Assembly: GCA_904420125.1 (NCBI GenBank)
Contig: CAJFUK010000029.1
Location: forward strand, 1-64,000
Source: Candidatus Falkowella caecavicola
Lineage (GTDB): Bacteria > Bacillota > Clostridia > Oscillospirales > Ruminococcaceae
Direction: 5' to 3'
DNA: 64,000 nt
A program made the position numbers and the translations under genes. Below the pieces are notes generated by a model, which saw only the letters and a list, made by a program, of their open reading frames with translations, made no database searches and was not told the origin of the DNA. Shown one piece after another: positions 8,123 through 15,894 of this stretch. Position 1 is the stretch's first letter; each line of letters starts with the position of its first letter.

Positions 8123-9355
8123 TTAATCGTTCATATAAAACGCTTTTCTGGAAATCAGTCCGACAACAATCACCAGCACGACAGCGATGATGGCAAAATA
8201 AATCCAGGATAGCGCCGAACTATAGCCATAATCAAGCGTAGTGCCAAAGGCCGTGTCTTGTATGTACTCTAAGGTCTTATTATTAATGTCTGTAAACGAG
8301 TCAACAACTGTGTAAACAACATTAACAATAATGATCGGAGAGATCATCGGGAAGGTAATTTTCCAGAAAGCCTCCCAAGCCGTACAACCCTCAATCGAAG
8401 CACTTTCATACAAAGAAGGAGAGATTGACTGCAGCCCGGACAGGAATAGCAAGATCTGTACGCCGGACTTCCAGATAACGTCATAAATTCGGTCCATGGC
8501 ATTGGTGAAATATTCAACCATGGGATTGTAGTTGGTCATCTGGAGCAACATGGTCTTAAAGTCAACTGTTCGCAGCAGCGGCATACCCGAACCGCCAGCC
8601 GCACCAGAAAACTGTGCCGACATATCGCTGCTCATAACAGACATCAACGCTCCGGACATAATGATAACCGGCAGGAAGAAAGCTGCACGGACCAATCCAC
8701 GCCCTCTGAATTTCCGGTTAAGCAAAACCGCAATAAAAAGACTAAAGAAAACAACCATGACGATATCCATTGCCATAATCGACAGGGTATCAATCAGCAA
8801 CGGAATAAATTCCGCATCGGAAACGAATGCCTTTTGATAGTTATCCCATCCAAGAAATTGCAGTTCCAGCCCGGTCCTGGTCGTTGAAACTCTGCTGAAA
8901 GAAAATTGTAAAGACTGCACCAGTGGCCTAGCAACAAACAACAGGAATCCGACAAACCATACATAGACGAAACAACGTCCGGCTACCCTCTGGCTCTTTT
9001 GTAAGCTTCTGAACTTCTTTGGCCGACGGTTGGCGGCTTTTGCTGCCGCTTTCTGCGCTCTGACTGCCTTTTTAGCTGCCTTTGCCTGTGCTTTTTGCGC
9101 CTGTGCCGCTTTCTTATCAGCCGGTTTTACAGCCTTTTGCACCTGCGCCTTAGGATCAACCGACTTTTCAGTATTCGGCACAACTTTCTCAACAGCCTGC
9201 TTCTCCGCTTTTTTTGCTTTAGCGGACTTTTTCTCTTCCTTCTGTGCCTTAACCGCCATCTTGACCTGATCGTCTTTGGAGGACTTTGTCTGTTTGGTCT
9301 CTGCATTTACTGCAGCATCAGCCGTATCCTGATTGGGTGTTTTTTTCTCTTCCAC
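8123..9355 (-). CDS. Carbohydrate ABC permease, MalF-like, with Lys/Ala-rich N-terminal extension (pair 2)
   Basis: Inner-membrane permease subunit. Residues from about 125 on are a typical MalF-like subunit with six membrane segments and the EAA loop ESASIEGCTAWEAFWKITFP. Ahead of it is an unusual cytoplasmic tail of about 120 residues made mostly of Lys, Ala and Gln in short repeats (AQKAQAKAAKK, VRAQKAAAKAANRR). The tail is strongly basic and probably helical; I know no function for it. The start is GTG after a G-rich Shine-Dalgarno. It lies 17 nt after the DUF5696 gene and 18 nt before its partner permease. Confidence 0.86.
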   Translation of the reverse strand: MEEKKTPNQDTADAAVNAETKQTKSSKDDQVKMAVKAQKEEKKSAKAKKAEKQAVEKVVPNTEKSVDPKAQVQKAVKPADKKAAQAQKAQAKAAKKAVRAQKAAAKAANRRPKKFRSLQKSQRVAGRCFVYVWFVGFLLFVARPLVQSLQFSFSRVSTTRTGLELQFLGWDNYQKAFVSDAEFIPLLIDTLSIMAMDIVMVVFFSLFIAVLLNRKFRGRGLVRAAFFLPVIIMSGALMSVMSSDMSAQFSGAAGGSGMPLLRTVDFKTMLLQMTNYNPMVEYFTNAMDRIYDVIWKSGVQILLFLSGLQSISPSLYESASIEGCTAWEAFWKITFPMISPIIIVNVVYTVVDSFTDINNKTLEYIQDTAFGTTLDYGYSSALSWIYFAIIAVVLVIVVGLISRKAFYMND

Positions 9356-9371
9356 AACTGTCCCCCCTATC

Positions 9372-11861
9372 TTATTTTACCAGCGCAAAGGATAAGGCGT
9401 CAACCCTTACACCATCCGCGCTGTAGGCTTCTGTCTCGTTGTAATTGACGATGACAGACACGCCGTTTTCATATGTGGTTCTGTACACCTGGTCTGCTAA
9501 CTTTTCATGATTTACCATTCTCTGATTATATACCAGATCATAGTATTCTCCTGCCAGTTCCTGATATTTAATGGCATTGGGGAGCCATTCTTCATAGTTA
9601 CAGGAGAACAAGGTATTCAGTTCCGTTCCCAGCAAAATCGAGGATTCTTCCTGCATACCAATATAATGAGGAATTGCACCGTATTCTATAGACTGCAGGA
9701 AGGACTTTGTTTTATCGCTGGAAAGGTTATATGCAGGACCGGAATAAGTAATGTACCCATGAATGACCATCTGGTAGAAAGGAACAGATTCCGATTCCAT
9801 ATAAAATCCGGAGTTTTCCAAGGGTACATCCGTCAGATCGGTTGCATATCCCCAAGTATACGCGTTTCCATAGGTGAGCATCACTTTTTCTGCCTGAGAA
9901 GCTAAGATGTCCAGAGATTCGTATAAATAATCTGCAATCTGGTCACGGTAGGTGATTTTCTTTTCCGCATACTCGGAATAAACCAATTCACCGATACTCT
10001 CCAACCCGATATTTTTGAGTCCGATCTCTGCGGTACTGTTTACATATTTCTGTACAGCCTCCGGCAGAGACAAATAGGTAGTTTTATACCAGGTATGAGA
10101 CGATTTATCCGCTTTTCGGGAGGTATTATCCTGACGGTAATACTTATAGGAGAAACTGATACCATTGCTGACGTTTCTCACAGCATGTTCACTGGAAGAG
10201 AAGCCATCGCCTGTTTGATGTACCTCCACCAGTTCGCCGGCCAGGAAAAGATTGTCTCCGTTTTCTAGGGTATAATCCTGCAAAGCCAGCAAACCTTCTT
10301 CTCCGCCCAGTTTTGCCGCCGGTTTAACTTCAGTGGTCCATGTACTCATGTACCCGCCGCTGTTAAACCCATAGTACTTGAGATTGACGTTGTCAATTCC
10401 ATTTTCCGCCAGATGATCCAGCATATCCTGGGTACCCTCAAAACTGGTTAAGGCGGTAAACCTGGTCAGCGGAATACCGATAAAGGAACTTTCAATCCGC
10501 AGGCCGCCCAAGACATCCAAATGCATATCAACAGAATCTGTTACCTTGTCTTTCAATACGCCCTGCTCAAGCAGATATTCCTGGTATTCTTCTGCCATGC
10601 CAACATAATTTGCTTTATCATCCTGCAGAAGATGATACTCCACGGTAATATCCTTGGTGATTGGGGTAGGAGACAAAGTCCGGTAGTTTGCATTATTGGT
10701 GGTCGCACTGTCATATACGCTTAAAGAACCGACCGCGCGATAGATGAACGCCGGATAGACACGGAAAAAGTTATTCATGTTCCCCGCTACGCCGCTGCGG
10801 ATATTCATTGCAAACTCACCGCTTGTGGCAATGCCCAAAAATCCAGTATCATTCTTTTTGTTACCAAATACCGGCATCCGGTAACCGTTCTCAACCGGCA
10901 TCGAACCGGGATCATTCATCGAAAGATCCTGCCCGTATACCGTTCTTGCCAGTTCGATACCGGTATAGTTGGTATCAAAGTTGATCAATGCGCCGGAACC
11001 GTCTGGAACAAAGAGATATCCGTCATCTGTTTTCTGTCCAGCATTGAAATAGGGGAGAACATAGACATAGTTAATCAATACTTCATCATTATCCTGAATA
11101 CCACCGCTCGGAATCGTTACATTAAATCCGGTGTCAGTCAGGGTATACTCAACAACAACCTTTAACTCTTCTCCCTTCGGCACTTCAAACGAACTGCTGT
11201 TCAATGCCGAGAAGTTATATGTCACCCGGATTCCATTGTCTATTTTCTCGGTTGTAAAATTGCCGTCTCTGGTACAATTGAGATAAGATGACTCGATAGT
11301 CTCTGTCATATTGGAAATCGAGATTTCGCCCTCTTTGGTGATCTGTCTTTTATAGACGTTGATCACAATATGCGAAGCGATCATAAACTTATTGACGCCC
11401 TTGGCCAATGTATCGGACTCCCACTCCAAAGGAACGCCGGTCCATGTTCTGCCGGTCTGTTTATCCCGGATGCCGATGTCAGCCAGACTATCGCAAAAAT
11501 ACATAATATACTGACTGTTTTCTGCAATCACTTCTGTATAAAGGTCGTCAAACTCAATTGGTTGAACTTCTTCCTCGCCTTCCTGCGTCCCTTCTTCCGG
11601 AACAGACTCTTCTGTATTTTCTGCTGTTCCTTCTTCCTGCGATGCTTCTGCCTCCGTATCCGTAGCTGACGCATCTGCCGGGGTACTCTCTTCTGTGGCT
11701 GCAACAGCTTCAGAAGATTCCACAGAAGTTTCAGGCTGGGTGACTTCATCTTCTGGAGCCGCCCCAACAGTGAAGGTGATCGAAGTCAGTATCGAAGCCA
11801 ACATACAAAGGGCGAGAATTCCAGTCAAAAATCTTTTCCCTTTTTTGAACAACGACTGCAT
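9372..11861 (-). CDS. Secreted DUF5696-domain protein
   Basis: Large exported protein of unknown biochemical function. Residues 1-34 are a signal peptide without a lipobox (cleavage near VGA-AP), followed by a very acidic Glu/Thr/Ser linker to about residue 100. The remaining 730 residues match the DUF5696 family that occurs beside sugar ABC transporters in Paenibacillus-like and gut Clostridia genomes. Asp/Tyr-rich stretches and a second half that looks like a TIM barrel (NVNLKYYGFNSGG, VMLTYGNAYTWGY) suggest a glycoside-binding or hydrolysing protein; this is inference. RBS GGGGGAG precedes the ATG. It sits between the YIP1 gene and permease pair 2. Confidence 0.72.
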   Translation of the reverse strand: MQSLFKKGKRFLTGILALCMLASILTSITFTVGAAPEDEVTQPETSVESSEAVAATEESTPADASATDTEAEASQEEGTAENTEESVPEEGTQEGEEEVQPIEFDDLYTEVIAENSQYIMYFCDSLADIGIRDKQTGRTWTGVPLEWESDTLAKGVNKFMIASHIVINVYKRQITKEGEISISNMTETIESSYLNCTRDGNFTTEKIDNGIRVTYNFSALNSSSFEVPKGEELKVVVEYTLTDTGFNVTIPSGGIQDNDEVLINYVYVLPYFNAGQKTDDGYLFVPDGSGALINFDTNYTGIELARTVYGQDLSMNDPGSMPVENGYRMPVFGNKKNDTGFLGIATSGEFAMNIRSGVAGNMNNFFRVYPAFIYRAVGSLSVYDSATTNNANYRTLSPTPITKDITVEYHLLQDDKANYVGMAEEYQEYLLEQGVLKDKVTDSVDMHLDVLGGLRIESSFIGIPLTRFTALTSFEGTQDMLDHLAENGIDNVNLKYYGFNSGGYMSTWTTEVKPAAKLGGEEGLLALQDYTLENGDNLFLAGELVEVHQTGDGFSSSEHAVRNVSNGISFSYKYYRQDNTSRKADKSSHTWYKTTYLSLPEAVQKYVNSTAEIGLKNIGLESIGELVYSEYAEKKITYRDQIADYLYESLDILASQAEKVMLTYGNAYTWGYATDLTDVPLENSGFYMESESVPFYQMVIHGYITYSGPAYNLSSDKTKSFLQSIEYGAIPHYIGMQEESSILLGTELNTLFSCNYEEWLPNAIKYQELAGEYYDLVYNQRMVNHEKLADQVYRTTYENGVSVIVNYNETEAYSADGVRVDALSFALVK

Positions 11862-11878
11862 TAATACTCCCCCTTTAC

Positions 11879-12514
11879 TTAAGAATTAAATTTCAGTTCC
11901 AACGCCACTGTAGAAAGGAAGGATACCAGCTGCTGGAAAGTACTGAAAATAATGATACCGATAAAAATTGCTGCTGCAATACCTAAAATCGTGAAAATTC
12001 CCATCGCTAATGTTTTGCCCATGGTATAATCCTGAATTGTCAGATTTCCAAAAATCAGCAAAATGATGGTCCAGTACCATGCGCACTGATTCAGAACATT
12101 CATGATTGCCCCTTCATCACTGGTCAGGAACAAACTCAAAATCAGCCACGGAATTAATAATATGATCAATGGGAACAATGAAAAACAGGTCTGCACCCAA
12201 AGCTGTTTCATCGTTGCTTTACCGTTAAACAGCGTACTCAATGCCCAGTTCATAATGGTCCACGCCGCTACCGGCAGCACATATGTTGCAATCGTGGAAA
12301 GAAGATTAATATCTTCAGGCTCCGTCCAATTAAAAATATAGCCGGAAAATTGTTCAATCAGCACCTGCATCAGGCATACCAGGAACAAAATGCAGTTAGC
12401 TGCAGCAAAGGTATGTTTTTTATGATATTTCAGTTCCCAAAACCCATCAAAGGGATGAATCATAATATGAAAAGCATAACACCCTGTGTGTAATATTTCT
12501 TTCGCTGTATTCAT
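11879..12514 (-). CDS. YIP1-family membrane protein
   Basis: A 211-residue integral membrane protein with about five hydrophobic helices and almost no extramembrane domain. The N-terminal segment around HPFDGFWELKYHKK and the overall plan match bacterial YIP1-family proteins, which often accompany DUF5696 and NHL proteins in sugar-uptake operons. Role unknown; a membrane partner or assembly factor for the transporter is inferred. RBS AAGGAGGA, start ATG. The gaps to both neighbours are about 17 nt, so it is cotranscribed. Confidence 0.65.
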   Translation of the reverse strand: MNTAKEILHTGCYAFHIMIHPFDGFWELKYHKKHTFAAANCILFLVCLMQVLIEQFSGYIFNWTEPEDINLLSTIATYVLPVAAWTIMNWALSTLFNGKATMKQLWVQTCFSLFPLIILLIPWLILSLFLTSDEGAIMNVLNQCAWYWTIILLIFGNLTIQDYTMGKTLAMGIFTILGIAAAIFIGIIIFSTFQQLVSFLSTVALELKFNS

Positions 12515-12532
12515 AGTTTGTCTCCTCCTTCC

Positions 12533-13984
12533 TTAAGAATTAATATAACGAATAAAGGATATATTGTGCTTTTTAAGGATTTTAAAGACAACTACTACAA
12601 GAATAAGAACAACAACAATACCCACTACAATTTCCGTAAAATGTTCTCTCAATACAATATTTCTTTGTTTTTCAAAAGCATCTGAATAATATTCACGGTT
12701 GCGTCCATTTTTAAAGGCTTCCATTGCGCCGTCATAATCCTCTGCTTTTAAAAGTGCTTTACCGATTCCAATATAGGCAAGGTCATAGTTGGAATCCATA
12801 GCCAATACCTCCTGCCAGGGTTCCAGAGATTCTGCATATTCTCCATCCTGGTATAAGCGGTTGGCCTCTAAAATCTTTTCACCAAATTCGGTTCTTCCAA
12901 AGATCGTAATCATTCCATTTGTTTCATCCAAAACATAGACCTTGTTATCCTTGAGTTCTATTGCTGCCGGAGAAGTAAACAATCCATTGGCCGTTCCTTC
13001 ACCGCCGAAGTTAAACAACAGGTTTCCATATGAATCATATACAAACACTTTACAGGAAGTTTTATCCAGCGCGTAGATATTATCATCCTCATCCACACGA
13101 AGATCGACAAAGGCAGTGACCTTGTTCCATCCTGTTGGCGTCCTGACATAGTTTCCATATTTATTTCCTGTACGGCCCTCTGTAATCAAAACGTTAGATC
13201 CCTTCGCGTTAAGCCGTTTGATCTGATCTGTCTCTACCTTTTGTGTTGTGGTATAGACGAAATCGCGGTCATCTACCAAAACGTTGGAATATTCAGTCGG
13301 TACAAACTGTTCACGTTTTTGCTTCTGCTCACGTGTCAGGAACATACGGTAAATGATTTCCAGCGGATCCGGCACAACCGAGTTACTTCCGAAGAATTTG
13401 ACAAACTCGCCATCTTCATTCAGCTGAATCAGACCATCCGTACAGGCCACCGATACAACGTAGATTCTGCCGGCAGAGTCTACGCTGACCTTTTGAGGCT
13501 TAAACGTATTTGACGAACCAGTCAAAACAACGTTAGCAATGATCTGCAGAAGATTTCCATCCTCATCCAGCTTAACAATCCGCGCATTCTGTGTATCACA
13601 AATATACATATTAAAATCAGAATCAACGAAAATGCCTTCTGGCAAGTTAAAGGTCTCACGTGTGCCGTTATTATCAAAGCCATCAAAAATCGCGTCGACC
13701 TCAAAATCCTCAGTAAACCGGATCACGCGGTTTTTTACCGATTCTACAAGGTAAAATCTTCCCATAGAATCTACTTTCAAATCTTTCGGAGCAGAAAGGC
13801 TTTCCAGTCCCAGATCTCCGCCCCAAAGAACCTTTTCAGGCTCATACGCATTTAACGTCGGAATTTCCGAAAGGCTCCGTCCATAGTTATAACCGCTGTA
13901 CGGGGTAAACGCACTGACAGTTAAACTAAAAAGCGTTAGGAAAACAAAAGTAAATGCGATGGTTTTTATATAAATCCGTTTCAT
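12533..13984 (-). CDS. NHL-repeat and TPR protein, membrane-anchored at both ends
   Basis: Predicted surface protein. It has an N-terminal signal or anchor (residues 5-25), then about 300 residues of NHL-type beta-propeller repeats (LKVDSMGRFYLVESVKNRVI, EGIFVDSDFNMYICDTQNAR, RVDEDDNIYALDK), a TPR-like helical pair near 400-440 (AYIGIGKALLKAEDYDGAME) and a C-terminal membrane helix (EIVVGIVVVLILVVVVF) with a short basic tail. NHL propellers bind proteins or carbohydrates; here it probably forms an external scaffold or receptor for the ABC system. It lies between the two permease pairs in the same operon. Confidence 0.7.
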   Translation of the reverse strand: MKRIYIKTIAFTFVFLTLFSLTVSAFTPYSGYNYGRSLSEIPTLNAYEPEKVLWGGDLGLESLSAPKDLKVDSMGRFYLVESVKNRVIRFTEDFEVDAIFDGFDNNGTRETFNLPEGIFVDSDFNMYICDTQNARIVKLDEDGNLLQIIANVVLTGSSNTFKPQKVSVDSAGRIYVVSVACTDGLIQLNEDGEFVKFFGSNSVVPDPLEIIYRMFLTREQKQKREQFVPTEYSNVLVDDRDFVYTTTQKVETDQIKRLNAKGSNVLITEGRTGNKYGNYVRTPTGWNKVTAFVDLRVDEDDNIYALDKTSCKVFVYDSYGNLLFNFGGEGTANGLFTSPAAIELKDNKVYVLDETNGMITIFGRTEFGEKILEANRLYQDGEYAESLEPWQEVLAMDSNYDLAYIGIGKALLKAEDYDGAMEAFKNGRNREYYSDAFEKQRNIVLREHFTEIVVGIVVVLILVVVVFKILKKHNISFIRYINS

Positions 13985-14002
13985 TCCTCTCGTTTCCTCC
14001 TT

Positions 14003-14869
14003 TTAGTCTTTCATACCGGATGATTTCATTGTCTCCACGACGTTACTCTGGGTTAAGATGAAAATGGTAATCGGCGGAATCATCAAAATGAAACCAACCG
14101 CAGCCGATGCGCCCATACGCGCCAGACCGCCAGCCTGTACATAGGACAGTGCTAATGGGAAAGTTTTCATCGCTTCCTGACGAATATAAAGGGAGACAGA
14201 ACCACTGTCATTCCAGGAAGCCTGGAATGCAAACAGTGTCAGGGTCAGCCATGCTGGCTTTACGTTCGGCATAACAATACGCCAGAAGATCCGGAACTCG
14301 GAAGCACCGTCAATTCGTGCAGCCTCCAGAATTGCGTCGTTGATCTGTTCCATAAACTGCTTCATCAGGTATAATCCCAGGGTACTGACCATCATCGGAA
14401 CGATAACGGCGTAATATGTATCCAGCCATCCCAAAGAATCCATCAGAAGGAAGCGCGGGATGTTGACAACGAAGCCGGAAAACATCAAAGAGATAACCAC
14501 TGTCTGGAACATAAAATTCTTTCCTGGAAACTTGTTTTTGGCCAGCGGATAGGCTGCCATGGAAGCCAGAATAACGTGTCCGAAGGTTCCGACAGCACTG
14601 ATAAAAATACTGTTAAACAAGTAACGCGAAAGCGGGATAAATGAGTTTCCCAATGCCGCAAACAGATCTTTAAAGTTTTGGGTTGTAGGATGCCGGACAA
14701 AAAACGTCGGCGGGAATTTCAGCAATTCATTAATAGGCTTAAAAGCAAGGTTTACTGTATAAACCAGTGGAAGTACCATAAAGCAGGCAACCAACGTCAG
14801 GCATATGGTGATTAAAATATTGCCCCCAATGGATCTCGTGCTTTTTAAGCCAACTCTTCTCGAACTCAC
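14003..14869 (-). CDS. Carbohydrate ABC transporter permease, MalG-like (pair 1)
   Basis: A 288-residue permease with six membrane segments and a clear EAA loop (EAARIDGASEFRIFWRIVMP). It has the normal length for the family, with no extension. The start is GTG, preceded by GAGGAG about 11 nt upstream. It pairs with the 318-residue permease encoded just upstream and, by position, with the large solute-binding protein. Confidence 0.9.
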   Translation of the reverse strand: MSSRRVGLKSTRSIGGNILITICLTLVACFMVLPLVYTVNLAFKPINELLKFPPTFFVRHPTTQNFKDLFAALGNSFIPLSRYLFNSIFISAVGTFGHVILASMAAYPLAKNKFPGKNFMFQTVVISLMFSGFVVNIPRFLLMDSLGWLDTYYAVIVPMMVSTLGLYLMKQFMEQINDAILEAARIDGASEFRIFWRIVMPNVKPAWLTLTLFAFQASWNDSGSVSLYIRQEAMKTFPLALSYVQAGGLARMGASAAVGFILMIPPITIFILTQSNVVETMKSSGMKD

Positions 14870-14915
14870 TTAGACACTCACTCCTCTTTATACGATATCA
14901 ATCTTGGGTCTATTT

Positions 14916-15872
14916 TTAATCACCAGGTTTAATCAGCTTACGCACGGCAAAGTTGGATGCCAGCGTCAGAGCAAACAGAATCACCGCAATCGAACAGGCA
15001 TACCCCATCTCGTATCGCACGGTACCATAGTCCATCATGTGAAGAACAATCGTATGTGCTGAGTACAGTGGGCTGGGGTTACCGACCAGCGCGGAGCTGA
15101 CGTCCGCAACAGAGAACGCTGCTGTAATCTGCATAACCGCACCGAACATCAACTGTCCCTTCATGGAAGGAAGGGTGATGTGCCACAACTCCTGCCAACG
15201 GTTTTTGATACCGTCCAACGCACCTGATTCATATAATGTCCGGTCAACGCCCTGTAGGCCTGCGATAAAGGAAAGGAAGCTGGTACCCAAACTCATCCAG
15301 AGCTGTACAACCATAACGATTCCAAGCGTCCATTCAGGATTCATCAGCCAGAGGACCGGTGTTTTTACCAGGCCTAACTTTAACAGAAGACCGTTTAAAA
15401 GACCATTAGAGTCTGCTGAAAAGATATAGGTCCAGATAAAGAAAACGTTACCGGAAATAGAAGGTGCATAAAAGAACAGTGTTGCAATGGCACGGATCTT
15501 CGGCCGCAGCTCATTGATAAACCACGCAAACAATAAACACGCCAGATAACTGAGCGGTCCGGTGACAACTGCAAACACCATGGTGTTTCGCAGCGAAATC
15601 AGGAAGACCGAGTCGTCTAAGAACAACCGCATGTAGTTGTCCCAACCGATAAAACGTGCAGGTTCAATAATGTTGTAGTAAGTAAAACTTAATCCAATCG
15701 CCATTGCTACCGGCACGACCGTAAAGAGAACAAACAGAATCATGAAGGGCGCCAACAGGACGTAGGAAGCCCGGTTCCGTTTTATCTCCTTCCAGGTATA
15801 AGCCGCTCTTTCCTTAAAGGGCAGTGCGCGTACACCTGTTTTTACGGATGCCGTATTTTGATTTCCAGCCAC
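14916..15872 (-). CDS. Carbohydrate ABC transporter permease, MalF-like (pair 1)
   Basis: Six-helix permease of 318 residues with EAA loop ESGALDGIKNRWQELWHITL and the family-typical opening with the first membrane segment after a basic stretch. Starts at GTG with AAGGGGG upstream. It lies 22 nt after the solute-binding protein gene and 46 nt before its MalG-like partner, so the three form the core importer. Confidence 0.9.
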   Translation of the reverse strand: MAGNQNTASVKTGVRALPFKERAAYTWKEIKRNRASYVLLAPFMILFVLFTVVPVAMAIGLSFTYYNIIEPARFIGWDNYMRLFLDDSVFLISLRNTMVFAVVTGPLSYLACLLFAWFINELRPKIRAIATLFFYAPSISGNVFFIWTYIFSADSNGLLNGLLLKLGLVKTPVLWLMNPEWTLGIVMVVQLWMSLGTSFLSFIAGLQGVDRTLYESGALDGIKNRWQELWHITLPSMKGQLMFGAVMQITAAFSVADVSSALVGNPSPLYSAHTIVLHMMDYGTVRYEMGYACSIAVILFALTLASNFAVRKLIKPGD

Positions 15873-15894
15873 AAAATATACCCCCTTGCCCTTA

